DNA of 64,000 bases from Pseudomonas mendocina (GCF_003008615.1 NZ_CP027657.1:2356001-2420000); one strand, 5' to 3'; shown: positions 9,624 through 17,818, counted from the first letter of the stretch. Notes: a model not told the origin generated them from the sequence alone. Numbers and translations are program-made.

Positions 9624-10991
9624 TCAGGCGTGATTGAGATACCAACGCCAGTCCTGTTCGCCGACTTCGCCCATGAACTGACGGTACTCGGCCCATTTGA
9701 TCGCCAGGAACACCTTGAGGAAATCCTCGCCCAGTGCTTCGCGCGCCCAGCTCGAACCTTCCAGGTTGCGCAGCGCGGTGAGCCAGTCGGTGGGCAGGGT
9801 TTCGCGGGCCTGCTCGTAGCCATTGCCGACGATGGCTGCGCCCGGATCGATCTGCTCGCGGATGCCCTTGTGGATGCCGGCAAGGATCGCTGCCGCGGCC
9901 AGGTAGGGGTTGGCGTCGGCGCCGCAGATGCGGTGCTCGACGTGACGGCTCTTGGCTGGCCCGCCCGGCACACGGAACGACACGGTGCGGTTGTTCACCC
10001 CCCAGCTCTTGGCCAGCGGCGCGTAGCTGTTGGCCTGGAAGCGGCGGAAGGAGTTGGCGTTGGGGCAGAAGATCACCAGCGCGTCGTTGAGTGTGGCCAT
10101 CATGCCGCCGATGGAGTGACGCAGCAGCGGCGTACCGTGCGGGTCTTCGGAAGCCATCAGGTTGTTGCCGTCGGCGTCGGCCAGCGACACGTGCATGTGC
10201 AGGCCGCTGCCAGCCTGGTCGCCGAACGGCTTGGCCATGAAGCAGGCCTGCAGCCCGTGCTTGTTGGCCACGCCCTTGACCAGGCGCTTGTAGCGCACAC
10301 CTTCGTCCACCGCCTGCAGCGCATCGAAGCGGTGCTCCAGGGTCAGTTCCAGCTGGCCGGGCGCATATTCGGAGATCGCCGTGCGCACCGGCAGGCCCTG
10401 CGTTTCGCAGGCGGCGTAGAGGTCGTCGAGAAACGGCTGCACCTGCTCCAGCTCGTACACGCCATAGACCTGCGGTGCCTGCGGGCGCACGCCATTCATC
10501 TGCACGGCCGGCTCCGGCCGGCCATTGGCGTCGCGCTGCTTGTCCAGCAGGTAGAACTCCAGCTCCACCGCCATTACCGGGTGGTAGCCATCGGCCTTGA
10601 GCGCCTCGATGGCACGGATCAGTACATGGCGGGGATCGCCAGGTGTGGCTGGCATGCCTTCAGTCGGGTGCATGCTCACCTGTAGCTGGCCGGTAGGCAC
10701 CGCGCGCCAGGGTTGCAGCGTCAGGCTGCCGGGCAGCGGGTAGGTCCAGCAGTCGGCATCGGCGACTTCCCAGACCAGGCCGCTTTCCTCGACGTCTTCG
10801 CCCTGGATGGTCAGCGACAGGATCGAGCTGGGCAGCGGTCGGCCGTTCTCGTAGATCGCCAGCAGTTCGTCGCGGTGCAGCAGCTTGCCGCGCGGGATGC
10901 CGTTGGCGTCGATCAACATCAGCTCGATGCTGCGTACCTCGGGGTGGCGTTCGAGAAAGTCGCGCGCTTCTTGGGGGTTGGCGAATTGCAT
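9624..10991 (-). CDS. Glutamine-synthetase family protein, gamma-glutamylpolyamine synthetase (PuuA/SpuI/PauA) type
   Basis: A 455-aa member of the glutamine synthetase superfamily. The beta-grasp N-domain (SIELMLIDANGIPRGKLL) and catalytic domain (VELEFYLLD; GDQAGSGLHMHVSL; SFRVPGGPAKSRHVEHRICG; ADANPYLAAAAILAG) are intact. Members of this subgroup join glutamate to an amine such as putrescine, using ATP, in the gamma-glutamylation route of amine catabolism; that it acts on a polyamine here is inferred from subgroup and context. It is encoded downstream of a class III aminotransferase on the same strand, about 100 bases away with a palindromic repeat between, and a GntR regulator is divergent from that. 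The set resembles the P. aeruginosa PA5522-PA5523-PA5525 neighbourhood as I remember it. Confidence 0.85.
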   Translation of the reverse strand: MQFANPQEARDFLERHPEVRSIELMLIDANGIPRGKLLHRDELLAIYENGRPLPSSILSLTIQGEDVEESGLVWEVADADCWTYPLPGSLTLQPWRAVPTGQLQVSMHPTEGMPATPGDPRHVLIRAIEALKADGYHPVMAVELEFYLLDKQRDANGRPEPAVQMNGVRPQAPQVYGVYELEQVQPFLDDLYAACETQGLPVRTAISEYAPGQLELTLEHRFDALQAVDEGVRYKRLVKGVANKHGLQACFMAKPFGDQAGSGLHMHVSLADADGNNLMASEDPHGTPLLRHSIGGMMATLNDALVIFCPNANSFRRFQANSYAPLAKSWGVNNRTVSFRVPGGPAKSRHVEHRICGADANPYLAAAAILAGIHKGIREQIDPGAAIVGNGYEQARETLPTDWLTALRNLEGSSWAREALGEDFLKVFLAIKWAEYRQFMGEVGEQDWRWYLNHA

Positions 10992-11026
10992 GGTGGTTCT
11001 CGCAAAAAGGGGGCGTAGCTGATTCC

Positions 11027-11073
11027 GTGGGAGGCGCTTCAGCGGCGACTATCGCGGCTAAAGCCCCTCCCAC
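11027..11073. repeat. Palindromic intergenic repeat (REP-like)
   Basis: An imperfect 47-bp palindrome between the aminotransferase and glutamine-synthetase-like genes. It begins GTGGGAGGCGCTTCAGC and ends GCTAAAGCCCCTCCCAC, arms that pair with a few mismatches. The form resembles pseudomonad REP elements that begin GTGGGAG. It could also attenuate transcription between the two genes. Confidence 0.65.
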
Positions 11074-11089
11074 AGGCATCCTTTTGGGC

Positions 11090-12481
11090 TTACTCGCGGG
11101 CGCCGGGGATGGCCAGCAGCTCGGTGAGCGCCTGGTCGAGCATGGCGATCAGCTTGTCCACATCCGCGGCCGTGGTGCTCGGGCAGCACAGGGTCATGTT
11201 GTGGAATGGGGTGATCAGGATGCCGCGGTTGATCAGGTACAGGTGCAGGGCCATCTGCAGCTCGTCATGGAAGGCAGCCTCGGCCTCGGCGCCAGTGCGC
11301 GGCGGGGTGGCACAGAACTGGAATTCGCAGCGCGCGCCCAGCTCGGTCACCGACCACTTCAGGCCGTGCTTGTCGATCAAGTGGCGGAAGCCTTCGGCCA
11401 GGCGTGCGGCCAACGGCAGCATGTGGTCGTAGGCAGCCTGGGTCATCACCTGCTCCAGGTTGGCGCGCATGCAGTGCATGGCCAGGGCGTTGGCCGACAG
11501 GGTGGTGCCCATGCCGCTGTGGCCGTGGCCATGGCTGCCCTCGCTGGCGCGTTGGCGCGCCTGGGTCATGGCGTCGGCCATCGCTGCGCTGCAACCGAAG
11601 ATGCCGCACGGCACGCCGCCGGCGATCGGCTTGCCGACCACGAAGAAGTCCGGGTCGAGGCCCCACAGACGGGTGCAGCCGCCGATATCGGTGGAGATGG
11701 TGTGGGTTTCGTCGATGATCAGCAGGCTGCCGTATTTACGGGTCAGCTCGCGGCATTTCTGCATGAAGCCGGGATCGGGCAGCACCATGCCGATGTTGGT
11801 CATCGCCGGCTCGCAGAGCAGGGCGCAGACGTCACCTTGCGCCAGCGCAGCTTCCAGTGCATCGACATCGTTGAAGGGAATGGCGCGGCTGTGCTCGGTC
11901 AGGTCGTAAGCCTGGCCAATCAGACCCGAGCGGTGCACGGTCTTGCCGTCGCGATGACGCACCATCACGTCGTCGACGGTGCCGTGGTAGCAGCCGTCGA
12001 ACACCAGCAGGGTCTTGCGCTGCGTGATGGCGCGCGCCCAGCGCAGCACATACCGGTTGGAGTCGGTGGCGGTGGCGGTCACCTGCCAGTAGGGCAGGCC
12101 GAAACGTTGGGCCAGCAGCTCGCCGCAGACCACGGCGTCCTCGCCTGGGAGCATGGTGGTCAGGCCATTGTTTGCCTGCTCGGCGAGGGCGCGCGCCACC
12201 GGGGCGGGGGAGTGGCCGAACATGGTGCCGGTGTCACCCAGGCAGAAATCGACATATTCATGACCGTCGACGTCGAAGAAGCGCGCACCCTTGGCACGCT
12301 CGACGAACAGCGGCACTGGCGTCGACCAGTCCGCCATCCAGTGCATCGGTACGCCGCCATACAAGGAGTGGCGGGCACGCTCGGCCAGGGCCACCGACTT
12401 CGGGTTGCGTTCGAGGAAGCGGGCGCGCTCACGGGCAGCGAAGGTTTCCACGGCGGTTGGGGCGATACCACTGGCAGTCAT
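11090..12481 (-). CDS. Class III PLP-dependent aminotransferase (glutamate-1-semialdehyde aminotransferase-like)
   Basis: About 463 aa. The PLP-dependent class III fold is clear: GDTGTMFGHSPAPVA near the N-terminus, LLIIDETHTI (the Asp that contacts the PLP ring), and the Schiff-base lysine in DFFVVGKPIAGGVPCGIFG. It is closest in look to glutamate-1-semialdehyde aminomutase-like transaminases but lies in an amine-catabolism context, so it probably transaminates an amine or omega-amino acid; the substrate is not known. I start it at the ATG at 12481 because GAGGTG lies 6 bases upstream, rather than at 12511. Downstream on the same strand is the glutamine-synthetase-like gene. Upstream, a divergent GntR/FCD gene shares a promoter region holding two copies of a 10-bp palindrome. 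Confidence 0.87.
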   Translation of the reverse strand: MTASGIAPTAVETFAARERARFLERNPKSVALAERARHSLYGGVPMHWMADWSTPVPLFVERAKGARFFDVDGHEYVDFCLGDTGTMFGHSPAPVARALAEQANNGLTTMLPGEDAVVCGELLAQRFGLPYWQVTATATDSNRYVLRWARAITQRKTLLVFDGCYHGTVDDVMVRHRDGKTVHRSGLIGQAYDLTEHSRAIPFNDVDALEAALAQGDVCALLCEPAMTNIGMVLPDPGFMQKCRELTRKYGSLLIIDETHTISTDIGGCTRLWGLDPDFFVVGKPIAGGVPCGIFGCSAAMADAMTQARQRASEGSHGHGHSGMGTTLSANALAMHCMRANLEQVMTQAAYDHMLPLAARLAEGFRHLIDKHGLKWSVTELGARCEFQFCATPPRTGAEAEAAFHDELQMALHLYLINRGILITPFHNMTLCCPSTTAADVDKLIAMLDQALTELLAIPGARE

Positions 12482-12518
12482 CTTGAACACCTCGTTCGAA
12501 TTTCCACACATGGTATTT

Positions 12519-12528
12519 TGTGATCACA
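12519..12528. promoter_or_regulatory. Palindrome TGTGATCACA, candidate operator 1
   Basis: A perfect 10-bp palindrome in the divergent promoter region, embedded in TTTTGTGATCACA. It is one of two identical copies 63 bp apart, close to six helical turns. A FadR-type GntR/FCD dimer is the natural candidate reader because its gene is adjacent. Confidence 0.65.
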
Positions 12529-12581
12529 GAAATTACAAGTTATCTGGGTATTCGCAAAATTAGTGTGTATTTCTTGTTTTT

Positions 12582-12591
12582 TGTGATCACA
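12582..12591. promoter_or_regulatory. Palindrome TGTGATCACA, candidate operator 2
   Basis: The second identical copy, again preceded by TTT, lying 63 bp from the first. The AT-rich stretch between them probably holds the promoters for the aminotransferase (leftward) and the GntR gene (rightward). TGTGA/TCACA is also a Crp/Vfr half-site, but here the 6-bp spacer of Crp/Vfr sites is missing. Confidence 0.65.
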
Positions 12592-12717
12592 TAATATCGA
12601 CATAGTCGGATGAATATCACCGAAAGCCATCGCTCGACACCTACTGGAGAACGCCATGCGCGACTGTCTGCTCACCCTGTCCCAACTGCCTGCACCGCCA
12701 CAAGGACGTTGAACCCC

Positions 12718-13368
12718 ATGAGTGACAACCTGCAGGAACAGCTGTATCAACGCATTCGTGAGGGCCTGCTGGCGGGCCGTTTCCAGCCTGGGCAGGCCTT
12801 GAAGATCCGTGACCTTGCCGCGCAGTGGGGCACCAGCCCGATGCCGGTGCGGGCTGCGTTGCAGCGCCTGGTTGCCGAAGGCGCGCTGGAAGGCGAGCAG
12901 CAGCGCTCGGTACGCGTCCCCTCGATGACCCGTGAACGTTACGAAAACATTTTCCAGGTTCGCCTGGCGCTGGAAGGGCTGGCGGTCGAACTGGCCACGC
13001 CACGCCTGGGCAGCGATGACCTGGCGCTGCTGCGTGATTGCGTGCGACGCATGGATGTGGCCATCGAGCAACGCCAGGTGCAGGACTACCTCAACGCCAA
13101 CAGCCAATTCCACCTGCATCTGTACGGCGCGTGCGGCAACCCGGTATTGCTGCGTTCGATCGAGTCGTTATGGTTGCAGATCGGCCCGTTCTTCAACCGC
13201 TTGTTCACCGGCGCCGACCTGTCGCTGCGGCTCAACGACTTTCATGAGGACGCCTTCGCCGCCATCGAGGCCGGCGATGCCAAGGCAGCTCGCCATGCCA
13301 TGGAGCAGGATCTCGTGTACTTCGCGCGCTTCTTGCTCAACTTGCTGGAGCTGGAGCAGGCGAGATAG
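12718..13368 (+). CDS. GntR-family regulator with FCD effector domain
   Basis: About 216 aa from the ATG at 12718 (AAGGA at 12702-12706), which gives MSDNLQEQLYQRIREGLLAG, the usual beginning of FadR-subfamily regulators; a longer frame back to 12610 adds a low-complexity leader that I reject. A winged HTH covers about residues 8-72 (LKIRDLAAQWGTSPMPVRAA). The all-helical FCD domain covers about 80-205, with metal-type histidines in NSQFHLHLYGACGNP and in the C-terminal helix KAARHAMEQDL. It is divergent from the aminotransferase/glutamine-synthetase-like pair and is very likely their local regulator, acting through the two TGTGATCACA palindromes. Confidence 0.88.
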   Translation: MSDNLQEQLYQRIREGLLAGRFQPGQALKIRDLAAQWGTSPMPVRAALQRLVAEGALEGEQQRSVRVPSMTRERYENIFQVRLALEGLAVELATPRLGSDDLALLRDCVRRMDVAIEQRQVQDYLNANSQFHLHLYGACGNPVLLRSIESLWLQIGPFFNRLFTGADLSLRLNDFHEDAFAAIEAGDAKAARHAMEQDLVYFARFLLNLLELEQAR

Positions 13369-13437
13369 CAAGTGGCTATCTCGCTGTACTTGCTGGCTGC
13401 CTTATAATTCGCTGCTAGCTAACTAATGGATGGCTTC

Positions 13438-15042
13438 ATGTCGGATTACAGCGCCAAGCGGTTTTTGATCGTCGACGACTTTTCCGACTTTCGTAATTCG
13501 GTCAAAGCAATGCTGCGCGAGATGGGTGTCAGAGACGTGGACATGGCCGATCGTGGCGAACAGGCCATCGCCATGTGCCGGCACAAGCGCTACGACATAA
13601 TTCTCCACGATTACAACCTGGGGGCCGGCAAGAACGGCCTGCAGACGCTGGAGGAGCTGCATGCCGCGCGCCTGATCAGCAATCAGTGCATCTTCGTCAT
13701 GGTCACCGCCGAGAGCAGCCAGGCCATGGTGCTGAGCCTGCTCGAGCACGAGCCGGATGCCTACCTGACCAAACCCTTCAACCTGGCCAGCCTGGCTCAG
13801 CGCCTGGACAAGCTGGTGGAACGCAAGACGTTGCTCAAGCCTGTGTTGCAGGCGCTCGACAAGCGCAATCCGGCCGAGGTGCTCAGTGCCTGCGAGGTGC
13901 TGTCCAAACAGGACAAGCGCCTGCAGCCGTTGTGTCTGAAGTACAAGGCGGGCGCGTTGCGCGACTTGGCCCGGCACCAGGAACTCGAACAATTGCTGCA
14001 GGCGGTGCTGGCCGATCGTGCCATGCCCTGGGCCTTCCAGGCGCTGGGTGCTCTGCTGCACGAGCGTGGCGATCTGCTGCGGGCTCGCGAAATCTACGAG
14101 CAAGGCCTCAAGGCGTTCCCCATGCAACCCGGCTTGTACGACGGCTTGTCCGCCGTGCTGGAACAGCAGGGTGAGGCCAAGCGTGCACAGCAGGTGCTCG
14201 AAGATGCCGTGCGCATCTCGCCGCTGGCCATGCGCCGGCAGATGCAACTGGGCAAGCTGGCGATGCACAACGAAGACTTCGAGGGCGCCACCAAGGCCTA
14301 TCGCAGCGCGGTGGAGCAGGGCAAGAATTCACGTCTGAAGAGCCCGGAAAACTACCTGGCGCTGAGTCAGGCGCTGATGGCCAGCTCGGGCGAAGAAACC
14401 CTGGGCAAGCGGGCGCAACTGGAAATCACCCAGGTGCTCAGCGAGCTGGGCCAGCAGTATGCGGCGGACAAGGCCATCCAGGTACGCCGTCGCCTGATGC
14501 AGGCGAGCAGCCTGCAGAAATCCGCCGAGCCGGCGCGTGCCGCGCAGATTGCAGCAGACGCGGCGGCGGAACTGCAGAATCTCGGCGAGTTCCTTCCGGC
14601 CGAGGTGGCCCTGACCCTGGTCGGACAGCTCCAGCAACTGGGCCAGAAGGAAGCCGGCACCCAGTTGCTCAAGGATTGCCTGGAGGTCTACGGTGACGAC
14701 GCCAAGATTCTCGAATCGATCAGCCGCCTGACCGACGACCCGAGTGTCTTCGCTGCCAGCAAGGAGGCGACCGACTTCAACCGCCGGGGCGTGCAGGCCT
14801 ACAAGCAGGGGCAGGTTGGCGAGGCGCTGGTGTTGTTCCGCCGGGCGCTGGGCCTGCAACCGAAGAACATCAGCATCGCCCTCAATGCGGCTCAGTCGCT
14901 GTTGCGTCTGGGCACTGAGCAGCCGTCGTCCGAATGGCGCGAGGAGGCGCGTAGCTGTCTCGATGGCGTGCGCATGATCGCCCCCAGCGATGCACGCTAC
15001 ACGCGCTACCAGCAACTGCGACGCAGGGTATTCGACACATGA
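13438..15042 (+). CDS. Response regulator with long TPR-like output domain
   Basis: About 534 aa. Residues 1-125 are a canonical receiver: acidic pair in FLIVDDFSDF, phospho-acceptor Asp at about 58 (DIILHDYNLG), the switch Thr in VMVTAES, and Lys in AYLTKPF. The remaining 400 residues are helical repeats of TPR type (ALGALLHERGDLLRAREIYE, MQLGKLAMHNEDFEGATKAY, NRRGVQAYKQGQVGEALVLF), so the output is probably protein-protein interaction rather than DNA binding or enzymatic. I prefer the ATG at 13438 (preceded by GGATGG) over 13426. A TATAAT lies at 13403-13408. Its stop overlaps the start of the next gene, a small histidine kinase, by ATGA, so the two form a two-component pair. Confidence 0.88.
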   Translation: MSDYSAKRFLIVDDFSDFRNSVKAMLREMGVRDVDMADRGEQAIAMCRHKRYDIILHDYNLGAGKNGLQTLEELHAARLISNQCIFVMVTAESSQAMVLSLLEHEPDAYLTKPFNLASLAQRLDKLVERKTLLKPVLQALDKRNPAEVLSACEVLSKQDKRLQPLCLKYKAGALRDLARHQELEQLLQAVLADRAMPWAFQALGALLHERGDLLRAREIYEQGLKAFPMQPGLYDGLSAVLEQQGEAKRAQQVLEDAVRISPLAMRRQMQLGKLAMHNEDFEGATKAYRSAVEQGKNSRLKSPENYLALSQALMASSGEETLGKRAQLEITQVLSELGQQYAADKAIQVRRRLMQASSLQKSAEPARAAQIAADAAAELQNLGEFLPAEVALTLVGQLQQLGQKEAGTQLLKDCLEVYGDDAKILESISRLTDDPSVFAASKEATDFNRRGVQAYKQGQVGEALVLFRRALGLQPKNISIALNAAQSLLRLGTEQPSSEWREEARSCLDGVRMIAPSDARYTRYQQLRRRVFDT

Positions 15043-15719
15043 GCGGGCTCGACCTCAGCACCATCATCGCCTCCACCGTGCATGACATGAAGAACTCTCT
15101 GGCGCAGTTGGGCCAGGCCCACGCGCGCTGGCTTTCGCAACTGCCGGACGAGCTGCAACATACAACCGAGCGCGGCGTGATCGAGTACGAAACAGCCCGT
15201 CTGAACGGCATGCTGGTGCAGTTGCTCGGGCTGTACAAGCTGGAGGTCAACCAGCTGCCGCTGTACCCGGCCCATCATGAGCTGGACGACTTCATCCAGG
15301 CGCAGCTGGCGCGCCATCGCGACGTGCTCGACAGCCGTGGCATCCAGGCGCGCGGCGAGGTGAGCGAGTTCGATCTGATGGGCTTCTTCGATCAGGAGCT
15401 GCTGGGCTCGGTGCTGGGCAACGTGATCGCCAATGCCATTCGCTATGCGCGTAGCGCCCTGCTGATCAGCGCCAGCGAACAGGACGGCGAGTTGCTGCTG
15501 TACGTCAACGATGATGGTGCCGGTTATCCCCAGCAAATGCTCAAGCGCCAGGGCGACTACATCCTCGGCCTCAGCCAGAGCAGTGGCAGCACCGGGCTGG
15601 GCCTGTATTTCGCCGCACGCATTGCCCAATTGCACCAGCGCGATGGCCGTCGCGGGCGCGTCGAACTGAGCAACGGCGGCCCGCTCGGCGGTGGCGAGTT
15701 TCGCATCTATCTGCCCTGA
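15039..15719 (+). CDS. Minimal soluble sensor histidine kinase
   Basis: A 226-aa kinase with no transmembrane or sensor domain. The first 60 residues are the dimerisation/phosphotransfer helices with H15 in VHDMKNSLAQL; the HATPase domain has the N box NVIANAIRYA, G1 box VNDDGAGYP and G2 box SSGSTGLGLYFAARIA. It is translationally coupled (ATGA) to the upstream receiver-TPR protein, its likely partner. Because it lacks an input domain, sensing may come from the TPR region of its partner or from another protein. A palindrome that includes the stop codon follows. Confidence 0.88.
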   Translation: MSGLDLSTIIASTVHDMKNSLAQLGQAHARWLSQLPDELQHTTERGVIEYETARLNGMLVQLLGLYKLEVNQLPLYPAHHELDDFIQAQLARHRDVLDSRGIQARGEVSEFDLMGFFDQELLGSVLGNVIANAIRYARSALLISASEQDGELLLYVNDDGAGYPQQMLKRQGDYILGLSQSSGSTGLGLYFAARIAQLHQRDGRRGRVELSNGGPLGGGEFRIYLP

Positions 15720-15750
15720 AACCTGGCGACGTCACCCCACCAGGTTTCAG
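15715..15750. terminator. Hairpin between convergent genes
   Basis: CTGAAACCTGG (15716-15726) pairs perfectly with CCAGGTTTCAG (15739-15749), with a 12-base loop; the kinase stop codon lies within the left arm. The position between convergent genes suggests a bidirectional terminator, although the T-tract is poor. Confidence 0.5.
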
Positions 15751-15758
15751 GCGCGCGC

Positions 15759-16166
15759 TCAGCTTTCCAGCCAGACGTCGCGGCACCAGTGCCAGACCGA
15801 GTCCCAGCTCTCGTCGGTCAGTTCACCTTCGTCGCCGTCCCACAGCCAGACCTGGCCTTCCACGTCGACGGCGTAATAGTCGCGGCCGTCCTGGCACAGC
15901 GGCACCAGGTCGCGGGGCAGGCCGAGATCCCAGGCCACCGAGGCCACTTCCGGCAGGTAGGTGTGCGAATGCGGGTCGGTGGCGGTCACCGGCTCCAGGC
16001 GGCCGTAGACCACGTCGCTGACCTTGAGCAGAAATTCACGCAGTTCGAAGGGCAGGTGGATGAGAATCTGCTCCTGAATTTCCACCAGGGTTTCCTCGTC
16101 CGGCAGCTCCAGCGGCACCGGTACCGGCTCGTTGAGTTCGCGCAGCTGTTCGATGACTTCTTCCAC
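15759..16166 (-). CDS. SMI1/KNR4 (SUKH) family protein
   Basis: A 135-aa acidic protein starting at GTG with GAGGAG 8 bases upstream. The pattern ELPDEETLVEIQEQILIHLP...LPEVASVAWDLGLPRDLVPLCQDGRDYYAVD...VWLWDGDE is typical of the SMI1/KNR4-SUKH fold. Family members are often immunity proteins of polymorphic toxins, but here there is no toxin gene nearby and related stand-alone copies are common in pseudomonad core genomes, so a housekeeping role is as likely. It is convergent with the histidine kinase and divergent from the acetyltransferase gene. Confidence 0.78.
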   Translation of the reverse strand: MEEVIEQLRELNEPVPVPLELPDEETLVEIQEQILIHLPFELREFLLKVSDVVYGRLEPVTATDPHSHTYLPEVASVAWDLGLPRDLVPLCQDGRDYYAVDVEGQVWLWDGDEGELTDESWDSVWHWCRDVWLES

Positions 16167-16270
16167 GGCGTTGGCTCCTCATGGCATGGGATCGGCTTTA
16201 TACAGTAGCTGGCCGGCAGAATGAAAACATGTTGCCGCCACCGCATACTGAGGCTTTTGTGGAGTTCCCC

Positions 16271-16738
16271 ATGTCTATCGTCTGGCGCTGCCTGCATCAC
16301 CGCGAACTGGATACCGCCACGCTGTATGAGCTGCTGGCGCTGCGTACCCAGGTGTTCGTGGTGGAGCAGCATTGCCCTTATCTGGAAACCGACGGGCAGG
16401 ATCTGCTCGGGGATACCCATCATTTGCTGGCGCGTGACGAGCGTGGCCTGGTGGCCTACCTGCGCCTGCTCGACCCGCAGCGCATGGAGGGCGAGGTGGT
16501 GATCGGCCGCGTGCTGGTCGCCGAGGTGGCGCGGGGTACTGGTCTGGGCCACCAGTTGATGGAGCGTGCGTTGGCCGAGTGCCGTCAGCGCTGGCCGGGT
16601 GTGCCGGTCTACCTGTCGGCGCAGGCGCACCTGCAGGGCTACTACGAGCGCTATGGCTTCGCCGCGGTGACCGAGGTCTACCTGGAGGACGACATCCCGC
16701 ATGTCGGCATGCGCCGTGCGGCCGAGCGCACCACCTGA
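16271..16738 (+). CDS. ElaA-family GNAT N-acetyltransferase
   Basis: A 155-aa GNAT acetyltransferase that should transfer acetyl from acetyl-CoA to an unidentified amine. The N-terminal segment LYELLALRTQVFVVEQHCPYLETDGQDLLGD is characteristic of ElaA, and the acetyl-CoA-binding loop reads RVLVAEVARGTGLGHQLMERAL. The C-terminal YYERYGFAAVTEVYLEDDIPH is also conserved. I place the start at 16271 (GGAG 6 bases upstream) and not at 16181. A strong hairpin follows the stop. Confidence 0.87.
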   Translation: MSIVWRCLHHRELDTATLYELLALRTQVFVVEQHCPYLETDGQDLLGDTHHLLARDERGLVAYLRLLDPQRMEGEVVIGRVLVAEVARGTGLGHQLMERALAECRQRWPGVPVYLSAQAHLQGYYERYGFAAVTEVYLEDDIPHVGMRRAAERTT

Positions 16739-16757
16739 TGGCTGAGCGGCAGAAATG

Positions 16758-16783
16758 AAAAACCCCGGGCAAGCCCAGGGTTT
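16758..16783. terminator. Bidirectional rho-independent terminator
   Basis: AAAACCCCGGGC and GCCCAGGGTTTT pair around an AA loop, giving a stem flanked by A and T runs that would work in both directions. It separates the convergent ElaA and Tim44-like genes. Confidence 0.8.
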
Positions 16784-16802
16784 TCGTTGGTGCGCGGTGC
16801 GA

Positions 16803-17660
16803 TCAGTTCTGGCGAATACCCGCGATCAGCCAAGGCTGGTTGTCGCCCTGGGCACGCTCCAGGCGCCAGCTTTCGCTGAACGGCTCGCCTTGGTCGAAGC
16901 GCGAGGTCTTCGATACGCCGCTGAAAGTCAGGGTGGCGATGGTCTTCTCGGCGTTATCGTCGACACCATCCAGTTGCACGTCGAGGTCATCGACGTAGGT
17001 GGACTGGAAGCCATCACCCAGTTCAGCGCGCTCGCGCTTGAGGAAGTCCAGCAGCTGCGGGGTGACGAACTCGGCGATCTTGTCCATCTCGTTCGCGTCC
17101 CAGTGTTGCTGCAGGTTCATGAAGTGCTCACGGCCAGCGGCCAGGAAGCTCTGCTCGTTGAACCAGGCCGGCGCGTTGATCACCGGAGCGGCCGAAGCCA
17201 GGCGACCACCGAAGATATTGCTGCCAGCTGCCGGAGCGTTGGCTGCGCTCGGCATTTCACGCTGGTACGGAGCGCCGCCGGCGGCTGCGGCTTGCGGCTG
17301 CTGGCGGGCACGACGGGCGGCGAGGAAGCGGAACAGCAGGAAGGCGATCAGGCCGAAGATCAGCATGTCCATGATCTGCAGGCCTTCGAAGCCGTCACCC
17401 ATGAACATGGAAGCCAGCAGACCACCGGCAGCCAGGCCAGCCAGTGGGCCGAGCCAGCGCGAAGCACCGCTGGCGGCAGCGGCAGGTTGACGACCAGGAG
17501 CCTGAGCAGCCGATTGCGCCGGCGGAGTGGCCTGGCGGGTTTGGTGGCTGGGGGCGGAACCGAAGGATTTGCCACCGCCAAAACGTTTGGCGTGGGCTTC
17601 GAAACTGAAGGTCAGTGCCAGGCACAGAACCATGGCGATACTGAGGAAACGCTGCATCAC
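16803..17660 (-). CDS. Tim44-like domain protein, membrane-anchored
   Basis: 285 aa. An N-terminal signal sequence (MMQRFLSIAMVLCLALTFSFEAHA) is followed by a Gly/Ser/Pro/Ala/Gln-rich low-complexity region and two hydrophobic segments (LAGLAAGGLLASMFMG and LIFGLIAFLLFRFLA). The C-terminal half (about 145-285) is a Tim44-like domain: FLAAGREHFMNLQQHWDANEMDKIAEFVTPQ and the closing LERAQGDNQPWLIAGI. Bacterial Tim44-like proteins of this architecture are widespread in proteobacteria; their exact role is not established. It appears monocistronic, with a terminator just after its stop. Confidence 0.85.
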   Translation of the reverse strand: MMQRFLSIAMVLCLALTFSFEAHAKRFGGGKSFGSAPSHQTRQATPPAQSAAQAPGRQPAAAASGASRWLGPLAGLAAGGLLASMFMGDGFEGLQIMDMLIFGLIAFLLFRFLAARRARQQPQAAAAGGAPYQREMPSAANAPAAGSNIFGGRLASAAPVINAPAWFNEQSFLAAGREHFMNLQQHWDANEMDKIAEFVTPQLLDFLKRERAELGDGFQSTYVDDLDVQLDGVDDNAEKTIATLTFSGVSKTSRFDQGEPFSESWRLERAQGDNQPWLIAGIRQN

Positions 17661-17751
17661 GGTTTTCTCTCTTGTGGAAAAGCTTGGTCGGCATCTTGCC
17701 CGTCATGGGCAGGCATGACCAGTGACAGAATGTTTCCAGCTTTTGCCCGCA

Positions 17752-17818
17752 GTAGGGTGCGCCGTGCGCACCGGTTTAATACTGACGTAGCCTCCGCTGC
17801 GCATGGCGCACCTTACGG
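17752..17818. repeat. Inverted pair of GTAGGGTGCGCC-type repeat
   Basis: A copy of the window's commonest intergenic repeat (GTAGGGTGCGCC-GTGCGCACC, from 17752) faces a diverged inverse copy (GCGCATGGCGCACCTTAC, to about 17816) between the Tim44-like and TetR genes. Other copies lie near 18479, 24988, 39449, 46090 and 53848. Confidence 0.75.

Noticed and set aside
12519..12591. TGTGATCACA sites as Crp/Vfr binding sites
   Set aside because: Crp/Vfr sites need about 6 bases between TGTGA and TCACA; here the half-sites abut. A GntR/FCD operator is more likely, though not proven.
12610..12717. Longer start for the GntR regulator at 12610
   Set aside because: The extra 36 residues are unlike any GntR N-terminus; ATG 12718 has AAGGA upstream and gives the expected MSDNLQEQLYQRIREG.
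15759..16166. SUKH protein as immunity protein of a toxin system
   Set aside because: No toxin gene, repeats or secretion genes are adjacent; the neighbours are ordinary chromosomal genes.
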